Position numbers and translations under genes: made by a program
In this document: positions 1-6,888 of the stretch, in pieces
How positions within the stretch are numbered: position 1 is the first letter of the stretch
Layout of the letters: each line of letters opens with the position of its first letter
From: DATJXG01 sp035500455
Lineage (GTDB): Bacteria > Acidobacteriota > Terriglobia > Terriglobales > Acidobacteriaceae
Direction: 5' to 3'
Assembly (NCBI GenBank): GCA_035500455.1
Contig: DATJXG010000464.1
Location: 1-15,367, forward strand
DNA: 15,367 nucleotides
The notes under the pieces: model-generated
Databases searched by the model: none
What the model was told of the DNA's origin: nothing
What the model saw: the letters and a program-made list of their open reading frames with translations, nothing else

Positions 1-10
1 ACCTATTCTT

Positions 11-20
11 AAGGAGGTGA
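11..20 (+). promoter_or_regulatory. near-perfect Shine-Dalgarno sequence
   Basis: AAGGAGGTGA is complementary over ten bases to the usual 3' end of 16S rRNA. Its AAGGAGG core ends 8 nt before the ATG at 26. It decides the start of the downstream gene: the GTG at 17 and ATG at 20 lie inside or against the site and are too close to be used. Most other genes in this window have weak or no visible ribosome binding sites, so this one stands out. Confidence 0.8.
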
Positions 21-25
21 TGCAA

Positions 26-703
26 ATGATTCCCGACCGGAAGCTTGCTGCTGTTGAGGAAAGAATCACGAAGTTGGAATCCGCCTATAGCTCTTTAAAA
101 GGACAAGTCGCGCAAGCTATCGAACCGGAGCAGAAAGAGAAATGGGAAGAGGCAGTAGACTCGATTGAGGAGGAGTTGCGCTCTCTTCGAAGTTTAGTCG
201 AGGCTACGTCACGGAAGCGTGGCGGAGAACAGAAGTCCTTTCTTAGAAAGTTACTGGGTCACCTCGAGGACGCTGAGAAGGTCGTTTTCCGAGCATTCGT
301 TCTGGGGACAACTATCATCGGGGCCGGCACCTTGCTTTCCCATGAGATTGCGCCCCTCCACAATTTCATGATGGCAACTGACCAGCAGGTTCAGGCCCAA
401 CGGCACGAAGCTATAAAGGATGTCGCCGGCAAGGAAAACCTGTCTCTCATCGGCGGCGATGAGCCCGTACCGGAGTCGCTCAGGAAACAGAATCAGGACG
501 CTTTGAGCTTCATCCCCCACGACTGGGTTAACTTTAGTTCGGAAGGGTCCCAAGCGCTCCTGTACTGGGGACTGGACAAAATCAGCGAACCTGACAGCAT
601 CAGAAACTTCGTCAAAGCGGTGCAAGACAGCTCGAAGGAACCATCTTTCAGAGGAGAACTTCGCACGACGGTCGTTCTTCCTCACGACGTTAGGAAATCC
701 TGA
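26..703 (+). CDS. hypothetical coiled-coil protein with one membrane segment
   Basis: I do not recognise a family. From the ATG at 26 the product is 225 residues. Residues about 5-65 are rich in Glu, Lys, Leu and Ala with heptad-like spacing (EERITKLES, SIEEELRSLRSLVE) and probably form a coiled coil. A short hydrophobic stretch at about 87-104 (FVLGTTIIGAGTLL) may be a single transmembrane helix. The remaining 120 residues are soluble-looking, with no catalytic motif that I can see. The gene is visibly more AT-rich and less codon-biased than its neighbours, which is compatible with acquisition from elsewhere. Only 10 bases upstream of its ribosome binding site are present, so promoter and operon context cannot be judged. 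It runs convergently toward lepA with a 112-bp gap. That it is a real gene is well supported by the start signal and the open length; its function is unknown. Confidence 0.75.
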   Translation: MIPDRKLAAVEERITKLESAYSSLKGQVAQAIEPEQKEKWEEAVDSIEEELRSLRSLVEATSRKRGGEQKSFLRKLLGHLEDAEKVVFRAFVLGTTIIGAGTLLSHEIAPLHNFMMATDQQVQAQRHEAIKDVAGKENLSLIGGDEPVPESLRKQNQDALSFIPHDWVNFSSEGSQALLYWGLDKISEPDSIRNFVKAVQDSSKEPSFRGELRTTVVLPHDVRKS

Positions 704-815
704 TGGGTGCCCTAGGTGTTGCCGTGTTTGCGAGGCCTGAGAACGGGCGCGAAGAACGTGCTACGGCGAAGCGGCGCCTGCCAAAGCCGCGGGGAGGGCG
801 CCCGCGCCACACTTG

Positions 816-2624
816 CTAATTGCTGTCTTCCCCCACCTTGAGCACCGCCAGGAAAGCCTCTTGGGGGATATCCACCCGCCCGATGCGCTTCATGCGGCGT
901 TTGCCTTCCTTCTGCTTCTCGAGCAGCTTGCGTTTGCGGGTGATGTCGCCGCCGTAGCACTTGGCCAGCACGTTCTTGCGAATGGCCGAAACGGTTTCGC
1001 GGGCGATGATCTTGGCGCCGATGGAGGCCTGAATGGGCACTTCGAACATCTGCCGCGGAATCAACTTGCGCATCTTCGAGACCAGCGCCTTGCCGCGTTC
1101 GTAGGCGAAGTCGCGGTGCACGATGATGGAGAGCGCGTCCACCGGCTCGCCGGCAACGAGAATATCCAGCTTCACCATGGGCGAGTCCCAGTAGTCCGCG
1201 AGGTGATAGTCGAGCGAGGCATAGCCGCGCGAGACTGACTTCAGGCGGTCATAAAAATCGAGCACGATTTCGTTCAGCGGCAGTTCGTAGTGGAGCATCA
1301 CCCGCGATGAACTCACATATTCGAAAGTCTTCTGCTTTCCGCGCTTTTCTTCCACCAGCGCCAGAATTCCGCCGACGTACTCTTCGTTGGTCAGGATGGT
1401 GGCCAGAATCACCGGCTCTTCGATCTTCGCAATCTCGCTCGGCGAGGGCCAGCGCGAAGGGTTGTCCACTTCAATCATCTCACCGTCGGTCTTGGTGATC
1501 TTGTAACGCACGCTGGGGGCGGTGGTGATGAGTTCGAGATTAAACTCGCGCTCCAGGCGCTCCTGAATGATCTCCATGTGCAACAGCCCGAGAAAGCCGC
1601 AGCGGAAACCGAATCCCAGGGCCACGGAACTCTCGGGATCGAAGAAAAAGGACGAATCATTCAGCCGCAATTTCTCCAGCGCCTCGCGCAGCTGGGTGTG
1701 CTCGTGCGCGTCCACGGTGTAGATGCCGGCGAAGACCATGGGCTTGATTTCTTCAAAGCCGGGCAGAGGCTCGATTGCGGGATTGTTCTCTTCGGTGATG
1801 GTGTCGCCGATTTTGGTGTCGGCTACGTTCTTGATGTTGGCGATGAGGAAGCCGACTTCGCCGGCTCGCAGCTCGTTAAGTTCCACCGGCTTCGGCATCT
1901 GCGCGCCGAGAGTTTCTACGTCCAGCACCTTGCCGTTCCACATCAGGCGGATCTTCTGGCCTTTGCGCAGCGTCCCCTGAAAGACGCGCGTCAACACGAT
2001 CACGCCGCGATAGGAATCGAACCAGGAGTCGAAAATCAGTGCCTGCAACCGGTTCTCGGGATTTCCCTTGGGCGGCGGCACGCGCTTGACGATGGCTTCC
2101 AGCACGTCGGGCACGCCTTGGCCGGTCTTGGCGCTGATGAGCACGGCGTCGGAGGCATCGAGGCCGACCGCGCCCTCGATCATTTCTTTGGTGCGCGCAA
2201 TATCGGCGCTGGGCAGGTCAATCTTGTTGATGACGGGAATAATTTCCAGGCCGTGATTGATGGCCAGGTAAGAATTGGCCAGCGTCTGCGCCTCGACGCC
2301 CTGCGAGGCGTCCACCACCAGCAGCGCGCCTTCGCACGAAGCCAGCGAGCGCGAGACTTCGTAGGAAAAATCCACGTGGCCGGGAGTGTCGATCAGGTTG
2401 AGCTGGTAGGTCTGGCCGTCCTGCGCGGTGTACATCATGCGCACTGCATGGGCTTTAATGGTGATGCCGCGCTCCCGCTCCAGGTCCATGGAATCGAGCA
2501 CCTGCGCTTGCATCTCGCGTGCCGTGAGCGATCCGGTCAGCTCCAGCAGCCGGTCGGCGAGCGTAGATTTGCCATGATCGATGTGGGCGATGATGGCGAA
2601 GTTGCGGATGAGAGAGGAATCCAT
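816..2624 (-). CDS. lepA: elongation factor 4 (LepA), ribosome back-translocating GTPase
   Basis: LepA is a cytoplasmic translational GTPase that acts on stalled or mistranslocated ribosomes and in 30S biogenesis. From the ATG at 2624 the protein is 602 residues, the normal family length. G1 AHIDHGKST is at residues 13-21, the RGIT switch I motif at about 52-55, G3 DTPGH at 79-83, G4 NKID at 133-136 and G5 SAK at 164-166. The C-terminal half carries family-typical segments such as GFRCGFLGLLHMEI and the basic tail region GGDITRKRKLLEKQKEGKRRMK, which separates LepA from EF-G. An in-frame TTG at 2639 would add five residues (MPPAS); I prefer the ATG because it gives the usual MDxxxIRNFxIIAHIDHG start, but neither has a clear Shine-Dalgarno site. 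Unlike many proteobacteria, lepB does not follow. The large antisense frames over this gene are GC-driven shadows. Confidence 0.98.
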   Translation of the reverse strand: MDSSLIRNFAIIAHIDHGKSTLADRLLELTGSLTAREMQAQVLDSMDLERERGITIKAHAVRMMYTAQDGQTYQLNLIDTPGHVDFSYEVSRSLASCEGALLVVDASQGVEAQTLANSYLAINHGLEIIPVINKIDLPSADIARTKEMIEGAVGLDASDAVLISAKTGQGVPDVLEAIVKRVPPPKGNPENRLQALIFDSWFDSYRGVIVLTRVFQGTLRKGQKIRLMWNGKVLDVETLGAQMPKPVELNELRAGEVGFLIANIKNVADTKIGDTITEENNPAIEPLPGFEEIKPMVFAGIYTVDAHEHTQLREALEKLRLNDSSFFFDPESSVALGFGFRCGFLGLLHMEIIQERLEREFNLELITTAPSVRYKITKTDGEMIEVDNPSRWPSPSEIAKIEEPVILATILTNEEYVGGILALVEEKRGKQKTFEYVSSSRVMLHYELPLNEIVLDFYDRLKSVSRGYASLDYHLADYWDSPMVKLDILVAGEPVDALSIIVHRDFAYERGKALVSKMRKLIPRQMFEVPIQASIGAKIIARETVSAIRKNVLAKCYGGDITRKRKLLEKQKEGKRRMKRIGRVDIPQEAFLAVLKVGEDSN

Positions 2625-2674
2625 AGATGCAGGCGGCAAGTACTGATTTTAGCAGTCAATATGGGCACGCGCGG

Positions 2675-2819
2675 CTCGAGCGTAGCGCCGGCGTCCCGCC
2701 GGCAACGTGGGCGGCGCCTCATGCCGAGGCGATAGGAAACTTCTGTGCGGCGTGATGGCTGGAGGCTGACCGGCGGCTTCCGCGACAGATGCCGGCGGTA
2801 CGCCGGCGCTACGGTCGAG
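2675..2819. repeat. REP/BIME-like inverted pair, family 1, copy A
   Basis: Two 23-bp units face each other: 2682-2704 begins GTAG and 2790-2812 ends CTAC. They are inverse copies with one mismatch (T at 2799), and complementarity extends 7 bp outward with one further mismatch (CTCGAGC versus CTCGACC). Each unit is itself a hairpin, GCCGGCG-TCC-CGCCGGC, with GTAG plus one base at its 5' foot. A GTAG-type tetranucleotide beside a short hairpin is the hallmark of REP sequences mobilised by RAYT (Y1 REP-associated) transposases, and paired inverse REPs define BIMEs. The pair fills most of the divergent gap between lepA and the amidohydrolase gene. A second copy lies at 8247-8336. No RAYT gene is in the window, so mobilisation is inference. 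Confidence 0.85.
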
Positions 2820-2857
2820 TGAGGTGCCTGCATTACAATTCCAATCTCGGAGGAATT

Positions 2858-4297
2858 GTGCGACTCATTGTCCCGGCTTTCGTACTCTGCTGTTTCGCCG
2901 CCGTCATAGCGGCAGGGCAGAGCCTTTCACCGGAGGTTCATCCATTCGTTAAGGTGGACGCTCCGATTGTCGCCCTTACGCACGTACGCGTCATTGACGG
3001 CACCGGATCGCCCGCGCGCGACGACCAGACCATCGTTCTCTCGGGCGGGAAAATCCAGTCCAGCGGCGCTTCCGCCGAGGTCCCCAAAGACGCTCAGATC
3101 CTTGACCTCCACGGCTACAGCGTAATTCCCGGGCTGGTGGGCATGCATGATCACATGTTCTATCCCACAGCGGCGGGCGTGTTCGAGAATATGTCGTTCA
3201 GCTTTCCGCGGCTTTACCTCGCGGCGGGGGTGACCACGATCCGCACTACCGGCTCGATTGAGCCGTACACCGACCTGGAACTGAAGAAGGAAATCGACGC
3301 GGGCAAGTCCCCCGGCCCGCATATTCACGTAACCGGACCGTATCTGGAAGGCAAAGGCTCATGGGCGCTGCAACTGCACCAGCTCACCGGGCCTGACGAC
3401 GCCGTAAGAACGGTGAATTATTGGCTCGACGAAGGCGTGGACAACTTCAAGGCCTACAACTTCCTGACCGCGGCGGAGCTGAAGGCCGCGATTGAGGCCG
3501 CACACAAGCGGGGCGCCAAGGTCACCGGGCATCTTTGCTCCATCGGGTTTCGCCAGGCCGCCAGTCTGGGGATTGACGATCTGGAGCATGGGCTGCTGGT
3601 GGACACCGAATTTTTTCCTTGGAAAAAGGCCGACGAATGTCCGAACACGCCCGAGGATATGGAATTCATCTCCAAACTCGATGTTAGCTCGGGCCCGGTT
3701 CATGACATGATCGCCGACCTCGTGCAGCACCACGTGGCCCTGACCTCGACGCTGCCGGTGTTTGAAATGTTGGTTCCGGGGCGTCCGACGATGCAGAAGC
3801 GAATTCTCGACGCGCTTGCGCCCGATGCCCGGACGATGGTGCTCACAAACAAAGTCCGCAGCAGCGACACCGCTTCGATCCGCCAGCGTTACCATTCTGA
3901 CCATTCGCCGTGGCCCGCCGCCTTCGAGAAAGAGATGGAATTCGAGCGCGCCTTCGTTCAGGCCGGTGGCTTGCTGCTGGCGGGACTCGATCCTACGGGT
4001 ATGGGAGGCGTGATCGCCGGCTTTGGCGACCAGCGCGAGGTGGAACTGCTGGTCGAGGCTGGGTTCACGCCGCTGGAAGCCATTCACATCGCCACCGCCA
4101 ACGGCGCCCAGTATCTGGGCGACGACCGCATCGGCACCATCGCTCCCGGCAAGCAGGCTGATCTGGTGGTGATCAAGGGCGACCCCGCAACCAAGGTTGA
4201 AGACATCGAGAACGTGGAGATCGTGTTCAAAGATGGTATTGGCTACGACTCAGCCAAGCTGATTGATTCGGTTCGCGGCGCCGTCGGAAACCGCTAA
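2858..4297 (+). CDS. exported metal-dependent amidohydrolase
   Basis: This is an amidohydrolase-superfamily enzyme (imidazolonepropionase/prolidase-like branch) that would hydrolyse C-N bonds of a small molecule or peptide; the substrate cannot be told. I start it at the GTG at 2858, preceded by GGAGG at 2849-2853, because this gives a 479-residue protein opening with a signal peptide (MRLIVPAFVLCCFAAVIAAG) so it probably acts in the periplasm. An upstream in-frame ATG at 2789 lies inside the repeat and would prefix basic residues. Metal-site residues are visible in order: His97-x-His99 (GMHDHM), Lys198 (NFKAYN, probable carbamylated bridge), His225 (VTGHL), His244 (DLEHGL) and Asp378 (LAGLDPTG). 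The C-terminal GDDRIGTIAPGKQADLVVIKGDP is the typical small beta-sandwich return. A TACAAT at 2834-2839 could be its -10 box, with the -35 region inside the repeat. The VOC gene follows 7 nt after the stop. Confidence 0.92.
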   Translation: MRLIVPAFVLCCFAAVIAAGQSLSPEVHPFVKVDAPIVALTHVRVIDGTGSPARDDQTIVLSGGKIQSSGASAEVPKDAQILDLHGYSVIPGLVGMHDHMFYPTAAGVFENMSFSFPRLYLAAGVTTIRTTGSIEPYTDLELKKEIDAGKSPGPHIHVTGPYLEGKGSWALQLHQLTGPDDAVRTVNYWLDEGVDNFKAYNFLTAAELKAAIEAAHKRGAKVTGHLCSIGFRQAASLGIDDLEHGLLVDTEFFPWKKADECPNTPEDMEFISKLDVSSGPVHDMIADLVQHHVALTSTLPVFEMLVPGRPTMQKRILDALAPDARTMVLTNKVRSSDTASIRQRYHSDHSPWPAAFEKEMEFERAFVQAGGLLLAGLDPTGMGGVIAGFGDQREVELLVEAGFTPLEAIHIATANGAQYLGDDRIGTIAPGKQADLVVIKGDPATKVEDIENVEIVFKDGIGYDSAKLIDSVRGAVGNR

Positions 4298-4304
4298 GCG
4301 AGCC

Positions 4305-4667
4305 ATGCCATTTACCGCCATCGATCATGTGCAGGTAGCAATGCCTCCCGGCAGGGAAGACGAAGCGCGAAGTTTCTACCGGGACTTGCTTGGCATGGAG
4401 GAAACTCCCAAGCCGCCTGAACTCGCCAGACGCGGCGGGGTTTGGTTCCGCAGCGGGCCGGTGCAGATCCATCTGGGGGTGGAATCGCATTTCCGCCCAG
4501 CCGAAAAAGCCCATCCTGCGCTGCGTTGCCGGAACTACCTCGAACTCATCGAACGGCTGCGGAGCGGTGGAACCACCGTAGAGGAAGTAAATGACATCCC
4601 CGGCGTGCATAGGTGCCACATCCACGATTGCTTTGGCAACCGGCTGGAGCTGATCGAAGGCTCTTAG
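4305..4667 (+). CDS. VOC superfamily (glyoxalase/dioxygenase fold) protein
   Basis: The protein has 120 residues, a single pair of beta-alpha-beta-beta-beta modules as in small glyoxalase/bleomycin-resistance/dioxygenase proteins. Module 1 opens with IDHVQVAMPPGREDEARSFY and a candidate metal ligand at His8; further candidates are His56 (VQIHLGVE), His70 (AHPAL) at the start of module 2, and Glu115 near the C-terminus (GNRLELIEGS). The sequence HDCFGNRLELIE is characteristic of the fold. Such proteins bind a divalent metal and act on vicinal oxygen substrates; a specific reaction cannot be assigned. I use the ATG at 4305 rather than the TTG at 4263, which lies within the upstream gene. With only 7 nt to the amidohydrolase stop, the two genes are almost certainly cotranscribed and may share a catabolic role. 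maf begins 26 nt downstream. Confidence 0.88.
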   Translation: MPFTAIDHVQVAMPPGREDEARSFYRDLLGMEETPKPPELARRGGVWFRSGPVQIHLGVESHFRPAEKAHPALRCRNYLELIERLRSGGTTVEEVNDIPGVHRCHIHDCFGNRLELIEGS

Positions 4668-4693
4668 CGACGGTTCGATAAAATTGTAACTTC

Positions 4694-5251
4694 ATGCTCG
4701 TACTAGCCTCCGCCTCGCCCCGGCGCCAGGAACTGCTGCGCAACGCCGGAATTGCCTTCGTCACGCAAGCGCCGGACATTGACGAAACCCCGCTCGTGGG
4801 TGAGGCTCCGCGGGCCTGTGCCGAGCGCCTGGCGCGCGAGAAGGTGCGAGTGGTGTCTCAGCAGCGCCCGAAGGATTTCGTGCTGGGCGCGGATACGGTG
4901 GTTGTGGTGGAGGGGCAGATTCTGGGCAAGCCAGCCGATGCCGCCGATGCCGCCCGCATGTTGCGCATGCTATCGGGCCGCACCCATGAAGTGATCACCG
5001 GAGTCTGCCTGGTGGGGCCTTCGTTTGAAGAGGTGAAATCTGAGCTGACGGTCGTCACCGTGAGCGCGCTGAGCGACGACGACATCGTCTCCTACGTGGC
5101 CGGCGGCGAGCCCATGGACAAGGCCGGGGCGTATGGCATCCAGGGTGTTGCCTCACGCTGGATTTCCCGGATCGAAGGAGACTATTTCAACGTAGTGGGA
5201 TTGCCGGTGGCGCTGGTGTATCGCATGTTGCGAGAACGTCAGGCGTTGTAG
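4694..5251 (+). CDS. maf: Maf family nucleoside triphosphate pyrophosphatase
   Basis: Maf proteins hydrolyse non-canonical or excess nucleoside triphosphates to monophosphate and pyrophosphate in the cytoplasm, and are linked to septum formation arrest. The product is 185 residues, the usual length. The N-terminal signature ASASPRRQELL is at residues 5-15, the catalytic-region motif GADTVV with Asp67 at 65-70, GKP and the SGRTHEVITGV segment at about 78-104, and the C-terminal KAGAYGIQG motif at 143-151 followed by EGDYFNVVGLPV. The KAGAYGIQG form favours the dTTP/UTP-type (YhdE-like) branch over the YceF branch; this is an inference. The start ATG lacks a clear ribosome binding site. It lies in the same direction as the amidohydrolase and VOC genes, 26 nt after the latter, and converges on tatA with 9 nt between stop codons. 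Confidence 0.95.
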   Translation: MLVLASASPRRQELLRNAGIAFVTQAPDIDETPLVGEAPRACAERLAREKVRVVSQQRPKDFVLGADTVVVVEGQILGKPADAADAARMLRMLSGRTHEVITGVCLVGPSFEEVKSELTVVTVSALSDDDIVSYVAGGEPMDKAGAYGIQGVASRWISRIEGDYFNVVGLPVALVYRMLRERQAL

Positions 5252-5272
5252 CGAAAGCGGCTACGTTTTTTT
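5248..5272 (+). terminator. small hairpin plus T-run at the maf/tatA convergent end
   Basis: A palindrome GTAGC (5248-5252) - 7-nt loop - GCTAC (5260-5264) is followed by G and seven Ts (5266-5272). This has the form of a factor-independent terminator for maf. The stem is only 5 bp, so strength is doubtful. The left arm contains the maf stop codon and the right arm contains the tatA stop codon; the T-run is the complement of tatA Lys codons. Confidence 0.5.
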
Positions 5273-5428
5273 GTCGCCGCCCTGTTCGCCATCTTTCACA
5301 GCGGATTTGAAATTCTTGATTCCCTCGCCCAGTCCCTTGCCCAGATCGGCCAGCTTGCTGGGGCCGAAGATGAGCAGGGCGATGACCAGGAGAATCAGAA
5401 TCTCGGGAAGACCTAATTTGCCAATCAT
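5261..5428 (-). CDS. tatA: twin-arginine translocase subunit TatA/TatE
   Basis: A 55-residue protein: a short N-terminus (MIGKLGLPE), one hydrophobic helix at about 9-20 (EILILLVIALLI), the hallmark FGPSKL hinge at 21-26, then an amphipathic helix at about 27-45 (ADLGKGLGEGIKNFKSAVKD) and a short charged tail ending DKKT. This is the full TatA/E architecture of the pore-forming subunit of the Tat system, which exports folded proteins across the inner membrane. It is shorter than E. coli TatA and close to TatE-like proteins common outside proteobacteria. The Glu in the membrane helix entrance favours TatA over TatB. tatC and tatB are not in the window. The start ATG has at best a weak GGGG upstream. 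It is convergent with maf, 9 nt away. Confidence 0.93.
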   Translation of the reverse strand: MIGKLGLPEILILLVIALLIFGPSKLADLGKGLGEGIKNFKSAVKDGEQGGDKKT

Positions 5429-5483
5429 TTAGTACCCCAGACAGATTCTAGGCTACGGGGGGTTTGGAGTCAAAAAAGGCCGG

Positions 5484-5577
5484 GTTGACGGGGCTTGGCC
5501 CGTCCCGCCAGGAAGCCAGCGGTAGTTTTCGCGTCTGGCTCGCTTCGCTCGCTGGACGGGGCAAGCCCCGTCCCTAC
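5484..5577. repeat. REP/BIME-like inverted pair, family 2
   Basis: The right unit (5554-5577) read on the minus strand is GTAGG followed by a stem GACGGGGC-TT-GCCCCGTC with one more flanking G-C pair: a 9-bp perfect stem, GGACGGGGC against GCCCCGTCC, directly after GTAG. The left unit (5484-5507) is a degenerate inverse partner starting GTTG with a 6-bp stem GACGGG (5487-5492) and CCCGTC (5499-5504). The GTAG foot plus hairpin and the inverse pairing match REP/BIME architecture, but the sequence is unrelated to the family at 2675 and 8247. The element lies between tatA and the M20 gene, ending 10 nt from the M20 stop codon, where it could stabilise or terminate the M20 transcript. Confidence 0.75.
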
Positions 5578-5587
5578 ACGGTTCTTG

Positions 5588-6736
5588 CTAGATTCTTTCC
5601 AGCAGGCCTGCCAGCAGGGCGGCTCGGCGCGGGAGTTCGCTGATTATGATCGACTCATGGGTCGCGTGGGCGCCTTCGCCTACCCCGCCCAGGCCGTCCA
5701 GCGTGGGAATGCCGAGGGCGGCGGTGAAGTTTCCGTCCGAGCCGCCGCCTACTGCAGCTTCTGCGAGTTTCCATCCCAGCCCGCGGGCGATCACGGCGGC
5801 GTGCCGGTAAAGCTCGGCGACCCCGGATGTCCGCTCCATGGGAGGGCGGTTCACGCCGCCTTCGATTTCCAATTTGCACTTGCGGTTGAAGGGCTTGAGC
5901 GCTCTTAGCTTGCGGTCAATCATGGCCGCATCCTTCATGCGTACGACGCGAACATCGAGCGAAGCGGTGGCCTGCGCGGCAACCACGTTGGTTCTCGTTC
6001 CGCCGCTCACCAGGCCGACGTTCATGGTGAGGCCGCGTTTGAGGTCCACCAGTTTTGAGATTGCTGTGATCTGCCTTGCCAGCTCGACAATCGCGCTCTG
6101 GCCTTTTTCGAAGTCCAGCCCCGAGTGCGCGGCTTTGCCGGTTACCGTAACTGTGTATTCTCCTACGCCCTTGCGTGCCGTCTTCACCGCTCCCTGCAGT
6201 CCGTAGGAAGGCTCGCATACCAAGACCGCGGCGGACTTCTTCGCCAGCAATTCCGTGATCGGCCGCGAGGAACTGCCGACTTCCTCGTCCGAGACCAGCA
6301 GAACCGTGACTGGCCGGGGCAGCTCGCGGTGCCAGGCTTGCAGCCCTTCGATCGCGGCCAGCATCAGCGCGATTCCCGATTTCATGTCGAGGGTTCCGGG
6401 GCCCCAGAGGCGGCCATCGGCGACGCGGCAAGGCATAGTCGCGAGCGTTCCGAGAGGGTAAACCGTGTCGCAGTGGCCGAGCAGCAGCACGGGCTTGCCC
6501 GGGCGTGTGCCAGGAAAATCAACCTGAAGATGGTCGCCGAAATCCTGCGATTTGTGGAAGCGGACGTGGCCGCCCAGGGCGTCGAACTTCGCAGCCACGA
6601 CCGCGGCCACGCGGTCGACTGCGGCTTTGTCGTCGCTGGGAGACTCGATCTCGACCAGTTCACGGATGCTCTGGACGATGCTTTCCTGTTTCTGCTGGAA
6701 ATAAAGTAGCCTTTGCCTGGCGGCAGGGTCAAGCAT
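5588..6736 (-). CDS. M20 family metallopeptidase (carboxypeptidase G2-like)
   Basis: A di-zinc M20 exopeptidase/amidohydrolase, probably removing a C-terminal Glu-like residue or cleaving an N-acyl amino acid; no signal peptide is evident, so it is likely cytoplasmic. From the ATG at 6736 it has 382 residues. Metal ligands and catalytic residues appear in canonical order: His88 and Asp90 (LGHCDTVYP), Asp117 (GTLDMKSG), catalytic Glu151 and ligand Glu152 (SDEEVGSS), Glu175 (VCEPS), and His357 (GEGAHATHE). The dimerisation-domain motif GKAAHSG is at about 200-206 and GGGSDGNF at about 330-337. The in-frame ATG at 6763 adds MKDRKRESP, giving 391 residues; I prefer 6736 because a purine-rich AGGAAGAGAG lies upstream and homologues usually begin close to this point, but this is not certain. 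It is divergent from fabZ. Confidence 0.93.
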   Translation of the reverse strand: MLDPAARQRLLYFQQKQESIVQSIRELVEIESPSDDKAAVDRVAAVVAAKFDALGGHVRFHKSQDFGDHLQVDFPGTRPGKPVLLLGHCDTVYPLGTLATMPCRVADGRLWGPGTLDMKSGIALMLAAIEGLQAWHRELPRPVTVLLVSDEEVGSSSRPITELLAKKSAAVLVCEPSYGLQGAVKTARKGVGEYTVTVTGKAAHSGLDFEKGQSAIVELARQITAISKLVDLKRGLTMNVGLVSGGTRTNVVAAQATASLDVRVVRMKDAAMIDRKLRALKPFNRKCKLEIEGGVNRPPMERTSGVAELYRHAAVIARGLGWKLAEAAVGGGSDGNFTAALGIPTLDGLGGVGEGAHATHESIIISELPRRAALLAGLLERI

Positions 6737-6860
6737 TGGCGATTCTCTCTTCCTGTCTTTCATGGATGGTTGGCGGTCCCGCCTTCGGAAGTGCGCTGCT
6801 TTCCGGGTGCCGGCCTTCGGTCTTCGATTGTCGGCCTTCGGTGCTGGCGGAGCCGTACAG

Positions 6861-6866
6861 TATAAT
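6861..6866 (+). promoter_or_regulatory. TATAAT -10 box, probable fabZ promoter
   Basis: A perfect TATAAT sits 22 nt before the fabZ ATG, which would give a short leader of roughly 15 nt. No good -35 hexamer lies at the right distance (TTCGGT about 18 nt upstream is poor). Two copies of CGGCCTTCGGT (6811-6821 and 6832-6842) stand just upstream and could be coincidental. This is the best-looking -10 box that I found in the window. Confidence 0.5.
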
Positions 6867-6888
6867 TCTTCCTTTCTGCGAGACCTGC

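Noticed and set aside
11..22. 3' end of a 16S rRNA gene on the minus strand
   Set aside because: The match to the anti-Shine-Dalgarno tail is only about 12 bases, and the adjacent sequence is coding and not rRNA-like; it is a strong ribosome binding site.
1578..2735. 385-residue plus-strand open frame
   Set aside because: It is antisense to lepA, has no ribosome binding site, and its composition mirrors the codon bias of LepA; a GC-driven shadow.
2682..2812. CRISPR array
   Set aside because: The repeat units are inverse pairs, not regularly spaced direct repeats, and there are only two pairs 5.5 kb apart; no cas gene is present.
6781..6842. Direct repeat CGGCCTTCGGT twice as an operator
   Set aside because: The copies are short, in GC-rich sequence with many TTCGG words, and not symmetrical; insufficient for an operator call.
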